Source of the DNA: Acidobacteriaceae bacterium TAA 166
GTDB lineage: Bacteria > Acidobacteriota > Terriglobia > Terriglobales > Acidobacteriaceae
Direction: 5' to 3'
Assembly (NCBI GenBank): GCA_000421065.1
Contig: ATWD01000001.1
Span: 620,001-684,000, forward strand
Length of the DNA: 64,000 nucleotides
Numbering within the stretch: position 1 is the first letter of the stretch; each line of letters opens with the position of its first letter. Positions 28,568 through 38,058 of the stretch are shown here, in pieces. The notes below the pieces were generated by a model. That model was not told where the DNA came from. It was given only the letters and a program-made list of their open reading frames with translations, and ran no database searches. A program made the position numbers and the translations under genes.

Positions 28568-31311
28568 CGCAATGCTTGCGCTAACCCTTGTCCCATCGCA
28601 TTGCTCTGTGCATTGCTGAAGCTGGTCGCGGTGCTCTTACTCACGTCCTGGCTGAGTTTGCCAGCAAGCGAAGCGGCATCATTGGTGTAAATCTGCGCGT
28701 CATGCGAGGCGCGGGAGACCGACACGTAGGCGAACCTGCTGGACATCAGCTCAGGATGAACTTCGGTGTCCATGTTGACGATCACTCGTTCGGAAGTGAG
28801 TCCCTGTGAGCTATGCGACGTGACGGCGTACCCATGATCTAGGTGTGTCATGCTATTCGCGTCGAAGCGCACCATCCTGTCTTTTCCGCCGTCCATCCGA
28901 ACGCTGATCTTGCCATCGTCGCCGATGTGCTGGATAGTGCCGAGGTCACGATTCGCAACCTGCAAATCTCTTGACGGAGCCGTGAATTGGATCTTGTCCC
29001 CAATCGCAAATTCGCGCTCGATCTCGCGGTAGGCAGCGACGCCGCGCAACCGTGACGGGTCATAGGTGACTTGCTGGCCGTCAGCCTTTCGCACGGTTAC
29101 GAGGTTTTCAGGTGCATTCGTCGTCACGACCTTGGCATAGCTTCTGGCTTCGATACCATGTTCCTTGCTGCCGCGCACGTAATGAAGAACATCTCCCGGC
29201 TGATAGCGAGCGGCCCATTCCCGGTCAGCCCCGGTCATATCATTGCGCGGCGTGAGCACGCGCATGGAATGATCGGTTTTGTCCACGACCCCAAGCGTCT
29301 GCAACTTCTGCCGGACGGCCTGATTGATAGCACGGCGCGAGGCATTATCCGGTGAAACGATCAGCGTATTTTCAGGATGGGCGGCGTACTCTTTGGCGAT
29401 AGCTGCGACCCGCTGTGCCGGGTCAACGATCTCTGTGATACGTCCCTGCTGCTGAAGCATCTCAACGCCTACAGCGGTTTCGTTGTTGGACAGATACTCG
29501 ACAGCTCTCAGCAATTCAGGGTCTTTTTGGCGCATGATCTGGTCAAGCTGTGCGGTCCTCATTCCGGCTTCCTGCAACTGCTCGAAGGGCTTTCCGGCAT
29601 CAACGCCTTGATGCTGGCGTGTATCGCCGATAAGCAAGACTTTATCCTGCGGCCCAACCTTATTCAGGAAGTCACGCATCTGCTGCGTCGATGCCAGAGA
29701 GGATTCATCGACCATGTAGAGATGTTTGTTCGCGGGATCGCCGGCGGCCCGCAGGCCGCCGCCCGCGAGGAACCGTTGCAACGTGTCCGCTTTAATTCCG
29801 GCATCTCGTAATTGCTTCGCGGCACGCGATGTCGGCGCAAACCCTTCTACGGCGAAGCCGTTTTTCTCTGCTCCTTCACGTATGGTTTCAAGGACCGAGG
29901 TCTTACCCGATCCGGCCCGCCCCTGTAGTCCCTGCACGCGGTCACGCGAGGTCAAAACTTCCTCAACAACCCTCTTTTGAGCTGCATTGAAATGCGGGCG
30001 CGAGTCCACGAGCGGGACTGCGCTTTCAATCCCCATAATCTGCGATGTGCGGCTCTGTCCATCCCGAACCTTCTGCACGATTTCATTTTCAGCCTGAATG
30101 GTCGCCGCGGTGGTGAACCTGCGCCCGGCTTTCGAGCCATCGTCGGTGATTTGTTTGAACTCGCCGGAGGCGATGCGGGCCTCGAAGCTGGCGTGTACCT
30201 CCGGGTATGTCATCTCCCCCATGCCACGGCGTAAGGCATCGACGTATAGAGCGCGTTCATCTACGACTGCCTCCCGCTCGAATCCCTTATCGCGAGCAAA
30301 GGTCACAGCTTCGCGCACCTGTTGTTGACGTTCCTTGGCAGGCCGTTCCTGATGCTGTTCCTGCATACGAGCCCGCGCCTCGGCCACAACCCGGTCGGCT
30401 TGGTTGCCGAACTCATCGGCGATCTGTTTGTGTGCGGCCAAGATTTGATCGGGAGACAGGATGACCTTCTTATCACGGGTATTGTGAGCCGCGATTTGCG
30501 CGGCCTCCGGCCCGGTGAAACCGCTACGCGAGAGCGCTTCTTCGATCTGCTGGCGGCGTGGGCTGGATGCCTCAAGATAGGCTGCTGTGTACCCCTTTAC
30601 GTCAGGAGCGCCGCTCTTGCCCGCTTCGATTTCATAACCGAGATCGCGCAACTTATAGGTCAGATGAGATTGGTAGACTGCGGTAGCAAACTGCTGGCTC
30701 TCAAAGAGGGCATGCGGTTGCAATGCTCGCATCCTGCCGTTATCGCGCTCGGTCATATTGAAGACGACGACATGCGTGTGGAGTTGTGGTGCGGCGTAAC
30801 CGTCTACCGGACGGGCGGTATCATGCTCAAACTTGGCCGCCGCAAACTTTCCGGTGGTCTCGGCAGGACTGTTCCCGCCGATGCGAGCCTGCGTATATCT
30901 CTCCAATTCGTTTAGGGCGACGTTGACGGCCTCACGGTGCGCCTCGCGCACGCGGTCATCGCCGCCGACAAGCGCAGTAAGAGAGACGGACTTCGGCGCG
31001 GAGAAAGTAGCGTCCCATCCGGCACGGTGCTCGACCGGAGACACCGTTTTCCCGTCCGCGTTCTTGTATTCGTGAACAACCCGATGCGAAACCAACTGCT
31101 TGCCCGTCTCAGGGTGCTGACCTTCGGAGAGACGGGCAAACTCCGCTGCGCCCACTGCTCCCGACAAACCAAATTCATCTGCCAGCTTGCCATGCCATTC
31201 GCCCTGAATGGTATCCCCTTGCTTCCAATAATTTTGCTCGGCAGCGGTGAACTCTTTCGCGTGATACGTCTGCGCCTGGCTGGCCGAGAGCGGCTTCGAG
31301 ATGTTCAACAT
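28564..31311 (-). CDS. MobF-family conjugative relaxase (TrwC/TraI)
   Basis: A 915-residue relaxase-helicase that nicks oriT, stays covalently bound to the 5' end and unwinds the strand for transfer. The N-terminal TrwC domain holds candidate catalytic tyrosines at residues 16 and 28, and the metal-binding histidines in FEHDTARP (about 163) and PQLHTHVVVFN (178, 180). A RecD-like SF1 helicase follows with Walker A GRAGSGKT (464-471), Walker B VDESS and the C-terminal motif VTSHSSQGLT. Its length and domain order are normal for TrwC. The oriT itself was not found. Confidence 0.95.
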   Translation of the reverse strand: MLNISKPLSASQAQTYHAKEFTAAEQNYWKQGDTIQGEWHGKLADEFGLSGAVGAAEFARLSEGQHPETGKQLVSHRVVHEYKNADGKTVSPVEHRAGWDATFSAPKSVSLTALVGGDDRVREAHREAVNVALNELERYTQARIGGNSPAETTGKFAAAKFEHDTARPVDGYAAPQLHTHVVVFNMTERDNGRMRALQPHALFESQQFATAVYQSHLTYKLRDLGYEIEAGKSGAPDVKGYTAAYLEASSPRRQQIEEALSRSGFTGPEAAQIAAHNTRDKKVILSPDQILAAHKQIADEFGNQADRVVAEARARMQEQHQERPAKERQQQVREAVTFARDKGFEREAVVDERALYVDALRRGMGEMTYPEVHASFEARIASGEFKQITDDGSKAGRRFTTAATIQAENEIVQKVRDGQSRTSQIMGIESAVPLVDSRPHFNAAQKRVVEEVLTSRDRVQGLQGRAGSGKTSVLETIREGAEKNGFAVEGFAPTSRAAKQLRDAGIKADTLQRFLAGGGLRAAGDPANKHLYMVDESSLASTQQMRDFLNKVGPQDKVLLIGDTRQHQGVDAGKPFEQLQEAGMRTAQLDQIMRQKDPELLRAVEYLSNNETAVGVEMLQQQGRITEIVDPAQRVAAIAKEYAAHPENTLIVSPDNASRRAINQAVRQKLQTLGVVDKTDHSMRVLTPRNDMTGADREWAARYQPGDVLHYVRGSKEHGIEARSYAKVVTTNAPENLVTVRKADGQQVTYDPSRLRGVAAYREIEREFAIGDKIQFTAPSRDLQVANRDLGTIQHIGDDGKISVRMDGGKDRMVRFDANSMTHLDHGYAVTSHSSQGLTSERVIVNMDTEVHPELMSSRFAYVSVSRASHDAQIYTNDAASLAGKLSQDVSKSTATSFSNAQSNAMGQGLAQALR

Positions 31312-31319
31312 GGCGGCTC

Positions 31320-33326
31320 CTAACCGTGCGTGATGACATTCTGTTCTTCGTGTGCATCCACGGTAAGTGGAAGCTCAGGCTGTACCGCGTGTGATGTTGC
31401 AGGCTCGTTGGGTGTAGGCGGCAGGGCTGGGGGTTCTGGCTCCTGCTTCAGTTCCGCAGAAGACGGCTCCGGCTTGCCGCTCCGTATGTTCTTTGGGTCA
31501 TACGGGAGCTTATCGTCAGGCCGCTCTCGCAGTTCAAAGGGCTTGGCGATCTCCGGCATATCGAAGTACGGAAACGAAAAGTAAGTCACATAGTTCTGGT
31601 ATTTCATAAAGGCGTGGAGGTCGGGGAGACCGGAGATTTCGGACTCCAGAACCAGAGGCTCGACCTGCCTATCCATCGTGAAATTGCGACCTGCCCTCGT
31701 ACCGTCGAAGTGTGTCTCGCGTAGCCGCTCAATCTCCACTTTGCCGATGAACTTCGATACCCACTCCCCGGCATTTGGTTCTTTGGTGGTGAGCCAAACA
31801 CTCGTCGCTGGCTGGGAGAGCATTACCTCGGCCAGATGCCCGTACAGGTACTCAACCTGTGCCTTGCCCTGGAAGCCAAGCACGACCGGATTCTGACCTT
31901 TGCGCCCCTCCGTGATCGCCGTATGAAGCTGCGGCAACTTCTGTAGACTGGCTAACTCATCAATCAAAAACCAAACACGCTTTTGTCCCTTTGTCGGCTC
32001 ATTGAGCAGGCGCAAAACCAGCCAGTCAATCCATAGACTCTGCAATGGCCTTAGCGCCTCACGTTCGGCTGCTCGGGAGGTAAGGAAGATCCATCCCTGT
32101 CGTTTCTCCGCCCATTCGGAAGCGGTCCATGTGCCGTTGCCCTCCGTCTTTTTCGGCAACAGGCGAAGACTATCGGCAACCAATCCCAGGGAGCCCAGAA
32201 CACCGGCTCTCTGCTGGTGGGCCTGTGGGTCGATCAGGTGGGCGTGCTCGGTGCCTTTGAGCCTGCGGTCGATCTCATCGGGGTTCGACATCCACTGCAC
32301 CAGTTCATCCGGCGTCGGTCCATAGGCCATCAGGAACGCGAAGATTTTCTGCGGCGACTCGATGAAGAACTCGCCTTTGCGATCCTGCGGCGGCTGGAAC
32401 AGGGATACGGCCAACGCCTTCGCTTCGGAGCGGCTGCGCAGTTCCTCGGCTGGTCCCCAATAGGGGCAGCGCTTGTCCAACGGATTCAGGATCACGTCAC
32501 CCCTTGATGGGTCATAGAAGCGCTTCACAAACTCGCGTGCCGGGTCATAGACGATGGCCGAATCGCGCCGGCTCTGTACCTGTCGAAGTACCTGGAACAT
32601 TAAGGCCGACTTGCCCGCGCCCGTGTCTCCGATGAACTGCATGTGTTGGGCTTCTGCCCGTGCTGGTATGCGAATCATCTCCTTCATATCGTCAGTTTTG
32701 AAGCCGACACCATCGCCTTTGACGACCTCGTTGAACTCCTGTGGGGTCAACTTTTCAGGGCCTTTCAGCCGCCGCCCATACTTCAAAGCCTTCTGCCGCT
32801 TTACATCCCTGGTGACAGCGAGCGGCAACAGGATCAGAAACACTCCAGCCCCACAGAGCAACGGTATTTTCACGATGGCGGACAGGTCATCCTTATAGAC
32901 AGCGACTTTGAGATAGTCGCCCAGGCGGGCGTCCACGTAGCTCCGCAGCGGGCCGCGAAAGAGCAAGTCATCGCCACGCTGAAGCGCAGTCGGAGAGAGC
33001 GCCAGAGGGATGATTCGGCCTCCCGGCTCCATCGTTTGTCCATGCACTACGTCGTCATTCATGGCGGGGCTTGGCTTGTTGCCGCGCCCGGCCAGAAAGA
33101 GCATCCGGTACTCACTGCGGTGTGTCTTGCTGAACGCCCCAAAGATGGAAGTACGCACATAGACCGGCATATAAAACCGCTGCAATGGAGTTCCAATCAA
33201 GCGAAGGCGACCATAGAGAAACAGAAGCGTCAGAACGATGGCGGCGAAGATCGCGCCATAGGTATAGATGGGCCGGTGCTGCGGCCAGATGATCGTCTCT
33301 TTGCGACCCCACGTTGTCTTCGCCAT
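31320..33326 (-). CDS. Type IV coupling protein (VirD4/TraD/TrwB)
   Basis: A 668-residue hexameric ATPase that brings the relaxosome to the secretion channel. It has two N-terminal TM helices (about 23-39 and 153-171), Walker A GDTGAGKS (233-240) and Walker B VWFLIDELASL, and a proline/glutamate-rich C-terminal tail. It lies 8 bp upstream of the relaxase gene and 4 bp after the accessory gene at 33331, so coupling protein and relaxase are one operon. Confidence 0.95.
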   Translation of the reverse strand: MAKTTWGRKETIIWPQHRPIYTYGAIFAAIVLTLLFLYGRLRLIGTPLQRFYMPVYVRTSIFGAFSKTHRSEYRMLFLAGRGNKPSPAMNDDVVHGQTMEPGGRIIPLALSPTALQRGDDLLFRGPLRSYVDARLGDYLKVAVYKDDLSAIVKIPLLCGAGVFLILLPLAVTRDVKRQKALKYGRRLKGPEKLTPQEFNEVVKGDGVGFKTDDMKEMIRIPARAEAQHMQFIGDTGAGKSALMFQVLRQVQSRRDSAIVYDPAREFVKRFYDPSRGDVILNPLDKRCPYWGPAEELRSRSEAKALAVSLFQPPQDRKGEFFIESPQKIFAFLMAYGPTPDELVQWMSNPDEIDRRLKGTEHAHLIDPQAHQQRAGVLGSLGLVADSLRLLPKKTEGNGTWTASEWAEKRQGWIFLTSRAAEREALRPLQSLWIDWLVLRLLNEPTKGQKRVWFLIDELASLQKLPQLHTAITEGRKGQNPVVLGFQGKAQVEYLYGHLAEVMLSQPATSVWLTTKEPNAGEWVSKFIGKVEIERLRETHFDGTRAGRNFTMDRQVEPLVLESEISGLPDLHAFMKYQNYVTYFSFPYFDMPEIAKPFELRERPDDKLPYDPKNIRSGKPEPSSAELKQEPEPPALPPTPNEPATSHAVQPELPLTVDAHEEQNVITHG

Positions 33327-33330
33327 CGTC

Positions 33331-33708
33331 TTATTTCCTTCCTTCGGCCAGGAGTTTTCCGGCCATCTCGTGTTTCAAAGTGCTGATCTGGTCAAGCAGT
33401 TTGTCGAATGCTTCGAGAGAAAGGCTCTGTCCTGCGGCTAGCGGTCGTAGGACGTTCACGAGGAGCAGACGGACGCCCAAAACCTCGGTCAGTGTGGGAT
33501 CGCTGACACCGTTCCCGTTATTCGTTCGGCCCAATTCAGCCAGGATGAGGTCGCGGATGAACTCGCCGGGCGTTCTCCCAATCTCCCGGCAATGCTTTTC
33601 AAGCGCCGTAAGCTCCTCTGTGTTGAGCTTTGTTCCGGCTGTCTTGAGGCGGTAGCCAGCGCGCTTGATGGCTTTCTCTGCGAGTTTCGTTTCATCCAGT
33701 AGGAGCAT
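33331..33708 (-). CDS. Putative mobilisation accessory protein
   Basis: A 125-residue mostly helical basic protein. The segment LNTEELTALEKHCREIGRTPGEFIRDL has the pattern of a ribbon-helix-helix or MobC-like module, and the C-terminus looks like a coiled coil. GAGGAA lies six bases before the ATG at 33708; a longer frame to 33828 has no ribosome site. Its position directly before the coupling protein suggests an oriT-binding relaxosome component like TrwA or MobC, but this is context-based. Confidence 0.65.
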   Translation of the reverse strand: MLLLDETKLAEKAIKRAGYRLKTAGTKLNTEELTALEKHCREIGRTPGEFIRDLILAELGRTNNGNGVSDPTLTEVLGVRLLLVNVLRPLAAGQSLSLEAFDKLLDQISTLKHEMAGKLLAEGRK

Positions 33709-33907
33709 CGGAAGTTCCTCGAAAGCCAGAGTGCCCTGAAGCGCCCCAAGGCGCTTCGAAGCGCTCTGCGCGTCGTAAGTCTTTTGCTTGCTGTGGCAGT
33801 ACCAGAGCGCCTTGTAGCGCTCCAGCACGAACCTGTAAGGGGTGGAGTGTCACAATTCTTCCGGTGCGCAGCACCGCTCTGGTATTGCCACGGATGTAGA
33901 GGGCTCA

Positions 33908-34222
33908 TCATGCTCTCCGAACCGCCACGGAATCCGCTGGCTCCACCCCGGCTGAAGGCTTCTTCGCGCTGCTGCGAGGAGCCTTCGTTCCATTAGCGCG
34001 ACGGGGCTTTAGAAGCTCCGGCACATCCTTGCATTTATCGGAGGCTCGAAAGGCCGCGAAATCGCGGTCTTTATCGAACAGATATTCGAGTCCCTTGTTG
34101 ATGACTTCATCGGGCGTTGCGCCGATGAAAGCCGCATACTGATTGATCTGCGTAACGACCGGCTCATTGAACCGGACGTGGGCGGTTACGCGGCGGATTT
34201 GAGTGACTTCGATGAGTGGCAT
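33908..34222 (-). CDS. Ribbon-helix-helix-like small protein
   Basis: A 104-residue protein. VTAHVRFNEPVVTQINQYAAFIG followed by PDEVINKGLEYLF resembles a strand-helix-helix DNA-binding unit, and the C-terminus is basic and disordered (KAPRSSAKKPS). AAGGAG lies six bases before the ATG. Probably a relaxosome or regulatory DNA-binding protein of the element. Confidence 0.6.
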   Translation of the reverse strand: MPLIEVTQIRRVTAHVRFNEPVVTQINQYAAFIGATPDEVINKGLEYLFDKDRDFAAFRASDKCKDVPELLKPRRANGTKAPRSSAKKPSAGVEPADSVAVRRA

Positions 34223-34246
34223 AGCGTTCTCCTTTGAGGTTTGAAA

Positions 34247-35197
34247 TCAGGCAGTCTTTCTGCGGGAAATCATGCGTTCTGCCGTGGCTGCAATCTCCCG
34301 CGCACGAGCGGAGCAAAGTGCGGTGGGAAGCTCGAAGCGGCGGCGTGATTCAAGCATGGTTATTACGTCATCGAAGCGGATGCCTTCGATGAACCACAGG
34401 CGAGCTGAAGCGACATCGACAGTGCGTTGTGCGTAGTACAGAGGATTGGGCTTGTCGGAGCGGCGCGAAGCCAGCTCCCGCGTCAGCTTCACAGCGTCTT
34501 TACCGTGGGCAAGCTCATGGGAAACCCATGCCCAATCGCTCTCTGAATTACTGTGCTTCGATGGTGGCTTGCGCGGCGTCGAAGTAGCGGCGAAGAGCAT
34601 GGCATCGACTGCGCCTGCGTCAAGCTGGAAGTCATCGGGAGTCCAAACGGAATCGTCGGGATATTCGACCGTGACTTTGTAGGCTGGATCGTACTTGCGA
34701 TTCAGGAAACCGGGGACGCGGAGGACACGGTTGCAATCGGTGCAAGCGGGATCGCCGCCGAAGGCGATAGCGAGCAGCTTGAGCATCTGTTCCTGACGCA
34801 CAAAGTCAAACTCTTCGACCCGCCAAAGCACCTGATACTTACCGGGAGATGTCGAAAGAATCGAGGTCGGCGGCGGCACCAACTCCGATGCCCGGAGCGC
34901 AGCGAGCCGGGCATCTCCATCTGTATCTATATCGAGGTACAAGTGCCGGACAGAAGCGATGCACTCTTTGGTGCGTTTGCGGCTGCCGGGGCGAAGCGGA
35001 TTGGCGGCGACATAAATGTTGTTGCGACCGTGCTGGTTCTCGTAGGAGAGCCACGCCATATACCGGGTCTCCAAGACCGCTTCAAGTCGGACGACTCGTT
35101 GCATGGGAGTAGCAGCATCCTGCCTGCGAAGGAGGACGGCTATGGTCTCTTCCGGGGCAAAACAACGTCTGAGAAAGCTGGCGGCGATTTGGCTCAT
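34247..35197 (-). CDS. RepB-type DNA primase domain protein
   Basis: A 316-residue protein with the archaeo-eukaryotic-type primase fold of the RepB primase family. The catalytic-looking acidic motif is in VRHLYLDIDTDGDARLAALR, followed by SILSTSPGKYQVLWRVEEF and CTDCNRVLRVPGFLNRKYDP. Such primases prime replication of the transferred single strand after conjugation. The start at 35197 (ATG with AAAGG eight bases before) is preferred over a TTG 24 bases upstream. It sits between SSB and the relaxosome genes, which supports a role in complementary-strand synthesis. Confidence 0.82.
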   Translation of the reverse strand: MSQIAASFLRRCFAPEETIAVLLRRQDAATPMQRVVRLEAVLETRYMAWLSYENQHGRNNIYVAANPLRPGSRKRTKECIASVRHLYLDIDTDGDARLAALRASELVPPPTSILSTSPGKYQVLWRVEEFDFVRQEQMLKLLAIAFGGDPACTDCNRVLRVPGFLNRKYDPAYKVTVEYPDDSVWTPDDFQLDAGAVDAMLFAATSTPRKPPSKHSNSESDWAWVSHELAHGKDAVKLTRELASRRSDKPNPLYYAQRTVDVASARLWFIEGIRFDDVITMLESRRRFELPTALCSARAREIAATAERMISRRKTA

Positions 35198-35244
35198 AGC
35201 GATAACCTTTTGCGAGTGCAATCATGCGGGTCTTAGCAGCAAAA

Positions 35245-35267
35245 GAAGCCCGGTGATGCCGGGCTTC
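35245..35267 (-). terminator. Rho-independent terminator after ssb
   Basis: GAAGCCCGG and CCGGGCTTC form a 9-bp stem with a 5-base loop; on the minus strand TTTT follows directly. It lies 19 bp after the ssb stop and separates ssb from the primase gene. Confidence 0.8.
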
Positions 35268-35285
35268 CATGCTGGAGGAAATGGC

Positions 35286-35654
35286 CTATGCGACCACTTC
35301 CTCTTCGGGGATCTCATCGAACACCTCTTCCTCGGGAGCGGCTTGCTCTGTGCGGTCGAGATTGCGAAGGAACTGAACGCGAATCTGATCCTTCTTCACG
35401 CCCTTGTAGACGGTGTGTTCGATCTTGCCTTCGATGAGGATGTGCCCGCCCTTCTGGAGCTTGGCTGCATATTCACCGCGCTTGCCGGATACGATCAGGT
35501 TGTGCCATTCGGGAACGTTCGTATACTTGCCGGTCTCGCTGTCCTTTCGCACCTCCTGAGTAGCGAGGGAGAGAGTGGTGAATGGCTTGTTGTTTTTTCC
35601 GGTGCGAACGACGGCATCGCCGCCGAGATAGCCTTCGAGGATTGCTTTGTTCAT
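35286..35654 (-). CDS. ssb: Single-stranded DNA-binding protein
   Basis: A 122-residue SSB with one OB fold: start MNKAILEGYLGGDAVVRTG, then FTTLSLATQEV, VPEWHNLIVSGK and KGGHILIEGKIEHTVYKG. The C-terminus EEEVFDEIPEEEVVA is acidic but lacks the DDIPF tip that recruits partners in chromosomal SSBs. CGGAG precedes the ATG. It probably coats the transferred strand and works with the adjacent primase. Confidence 0.92.
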   Translation of the reverse strand: MNKAILEGYLGGDAVVRTGKNNKPFTTLSLATQEVRKDSETGKYTNVPEWHNLIVSGKRGEYAAKLQKGGHILIEGKIEHTVYKGVKKDQIRVQFLRNLDRTEQAAPEEEVFDEIPEEEVVA

Positions 35655-36133
35655 GATGGTGTCTCCGTTTTGAATTCCCGATCTGATCGGGTCACACTTT
35701 GGCGAAGCCTGGCGAGTGGGTCCGACTCCCAAGGCCGAAGTTCTGCATTTGCGGAAGGTTCGGAAAATTTTTTCGTCCGTGTTCTGTGCGGAGGTTTCCG
35801 AAAAGATTTTTTGAAAGCCGTAAAAGCAGAAGAACGAGCTTGCCGCAGGGCGCCGGATAGACCCCGAAGCCGTGACCGAGCAGAAGCGGGATGCTGGTGG
35901 GAGACACACACCTGAACAATCCTCCCTTCATCGGCTTTCTGGCGATGCCATACACCGGCAAATTGCCATTCACTCTCCCGGCTCAGAGTGCTGCTAGACA
36001 ATCGCAAGTGCGCCCCGAAATGGCCTGTCTTCCGGCAACGGTTGCCACACTCAAGGGCACACTCCGAACGTCTGAGACTCGATACCGGATTGGGGGCGTG
36101 AAAGAGCATAAGAAGATCGCTTTCATTCGCAAC
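35655..36133. other. Gap between ssb and virB11
   Basis: No supported gene. Two overlapping minus-strand frames lack ribosome sites and look like chance. The stretch has several A/T runs (around 35767-35812) and could hold the ssb promoter or the transfer origin; no nick-site consensus was recognised. Confidence 0.4.
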
Positions 36134-37114
36134 TCATGCAGCGGTCGCCGCAGCGGGAGCACGATAGATGTCCTCGGTCTCGAAGGACTGGTCCGCATGG
36201 CTGTATCCCTTCACACGAATCAACTCGCGTACCCGGCGTTGGCCCGCGTGATCGCGCTCGCAATACAGAATAAAGTCGATGGCTTCCGCCGTCTCCGAAC
36301 GAATGAAAGAGTGATTGAGATTGGGCCTCGCACTCAGGGCGAGGTCTGAGAGACGATTGAGGGCGTCCCATGCGCTCTTGGCATGGATCGTGGACAACGT
36401 ACCGCCATGCCCTGTATTCATCGCTTGCAACAGGTCATAGCCGCACTCGTCGCGTATCTCGCCCATGATGATGCGGTCGGGACGGTGACGCAGCGCGGCG
36501 GCCACAAGCTGGCTTGGAGTGACGGCAACCTGGCCGGGGATGGCCTCGACTGCTTCCCACCGAACGGCGTTTGGATGCGTTATCTTTAGCTCGGCGGGCT
36601 GCTCGATCACGATGAGCCGCTCCTGCATCGGCACATGATCCAATAGCGCCTTCATCAAAGTTGTCTTCCCACTACCCGTTCCGCCGCTGATGATGCCGTT
36701 CTTCCGCTCTCCAATGAAGCCCACGACAGCATCCCGAATCTGCTCCGGCAGACTACCCGATGCAATCAACTCCGCCGATGTGAACCAGCGATTGAATTTC
36801 CTGACGGTGAAGGTTGGGCCGTTGATCGAAGAGGGCGAGCCGACGACGGCGACACGGGAGCCGTCCGGCAGGCGCGTATTGAGGATGGGATTCTGGCTGG
36901 TAAGGTCTTGTCCGAGAAGCCGGGCGACACGCTCTATCGCGGCCTGCAAGCGGTCGTTGGTGTATGGCGTGGAGAGCGCAATGTGCTCGACCACGCCGCC
37001 ACGATCCGCGTAGACGCCGGTTGTCCCGTTAATCATCAAATCCGAGATGGACGGGTCAAGCAGAAGCGCCCGCAGCTCGTCGGGAAAGAACGGCAATATC
37101 AGGTCGAAGCTCAC
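36134..37114 (-). CDS. virB11: VirB11/TrbB-type secretion ATPase
   Basis: A 326-residue hexameric traffic ATPase that drives pilus assembly and substrate transfer at the inner face of the channel. Walker A ISGGTGSGKTTLMKALL is at about 142-158, the Asp box/Walker B region in RIIMGEIRDECGYDLLQAMN, and the His box in HGGTLSTIHAKS. It overlaps the virB8 stop by four bases and closes the virB operon. Confidence 0.95.
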   Translation of the reverse strand: MSFDLILPFFPDELRALLLDPSISDLMINGTTGVYADRGGVVEHIALSTPYTNDRLQAAIERVARLLGQDLTSQNPILNTRLPDGSRVAVVGSPSSINGPTFTVRKFNRWFTSAELIASGSLPEQIRDAVVGFIGERKNGIISGGTGSGKTTLMKALLDHVPMQERLIVIEQPAELKITHPNAVRWEAVEAIPGQVAVTPSQLVAAALRHRPDRIIMGEIRDECGYDLLQAMNTGHGGTLSTIHAKSAWDALNRLSDLALSARPNLNHSFIRSETAEAIDFILYCERDHAGQRRVRELIRVKGYSHADQSFETEDIYRAPAAATAA

Positions 37115-37896
37115 CGTACCGCTCCATCTGTTGTGGCTGCGCTGGTGCCGGGTGCAATCGGATCAACCGAGACGCGGTTTTCGTGAAACTCGGTGATCGT
37201 CAATCCAAGCGGATTGATGAACTCATATTGCGGGTAAATCTTGGCCTGATCGCTGACCTGCTTAAGATTCAGGTAGTAGGTCAGACTGAGCATCCAATGC
37301 TCCGTCCTGGGCTGATGTGAATGGCTGGAGGAATACAGCCTATCGAGCGCCAGTAGCGCCGTACCACGCGCCATGACCGCGCCCTGCACGGTCTCCTGCG
37401 ACATGGACGTAATGGTGACGTTCTTTATCTCCACGTCGCTCTGCTCGATCTGGCCGCCTACTACCTGCGAAACAAGATGGTTCGCGTTGTCTTCCGTCAT
37501 CAACTGTGACGCAAGATTGCCGGACAGGAAGTAGTAGTTGAGCGGGTACTTCTTGGCGATGGTGTCGCGGCTGATGGTGTAGCGGTAGTTCGCCCAATCG
37601 GTAAGGTACGTCCGTACCTCTCCCTCGCGTGGGCTGTAGCTCAAGTCGCTGTACTGGATGGCCTGGGCACGGCCCATCTCGTCGATACGGATGTAGCGGT
37701 TTACGAGTGGGCGGCGGGCCAGCGAGAGATTGAGCCACATGGAACCGCAAAGCAGGACTGTTCCACAGATGAGGATGATGCGGTAGGCTTTGCGCTCGGC
37801 GTAATGTGAGGCGTACACCTCATTGCCAATCTGATCCGTGAGCAAGGCTTGCTCAGGTGACATCTCTTGCTCATGGACTACTGTGCGTGTGGACAT
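37111..37896 (-). CDS. virB8: VirB8/TrbF-type conjugation protein
   Basis: A 261-residue bitopic inner-membrane protein of the secretion channel. One TM helix (YRIILICGTVLLCGSMWL) is followed by a periplasmic NTF2-like domain with VRTYLTDWANYRYTISRDT and a C-terminal beta sheet (LSLTYYLNLKQ). AAAGGAG sets the ATG at 37896. It overlaps the preceding small membrane gene and the next virB11 gene. Confidence 0.88.
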   Translation of the reverse strand: MSTRTVVHEQEMSPEQALLTDQIGNEVYASHYAERKAYRIILICGTVLLCGSMWLNLSLARRPLVNRYIRIDEMGRAQAIQYSDLSYSPREGEVRTYLTDWANYRYTISRDTIAKKYPLNYYFLSGNLASQLMTEDNANHLVSQVVGGQIEQSDVEIKNVTITSMSQETVQGAVMARGTALLALDRLYSSSHSHQPRTEHWMLSLTYYLNLKQVSDQAKIYPQYEFINPLGLTITEFHENRVSVDPIAPGTSAATTDGAVR

Positions 37897-38053
37897 GGGA
37901 ATGGCTCCTTTGCTCAACCGCTTGGAAGATCACGTAGGTATAGATAGCTCCGGCCACAACAGAACCGAGAAGAATGAGAACAATCGCCAACCTGACGATC
38001 CGCAACCGCAATATGCGACGAACAAATTGAACTTGCAATGCGTAGTCGAACAT
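37871..38053 (-). CDS. Small membrane protein in the virB operon
   Basis: A 60-residue protein with one TM helix (IVRLAIVLILLGSVVAGAIY) and a histidine-rich tail (SHSHVHTHSSP). AGGAGG lies nine bases before the ATG, and its 3' end overlaps virB8 by 26 bp. Probably an accessory channel subunit; no family recognised. Confidence 0.65.
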   Translation of the reverse strand: MFDYALQVQFVRRILRLRIVRLAIVLILLGSVVAGAIYTYVIFQAVEQRSHSHVHTHSSP

Positions 38054-38058
38054 GGGCC

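Noticed and set aside
35655..36109. Minus-strand frames between ssb and virB11
   Set aside because: Overlapping frames without ribosome sites; residue pattern not protein-like.
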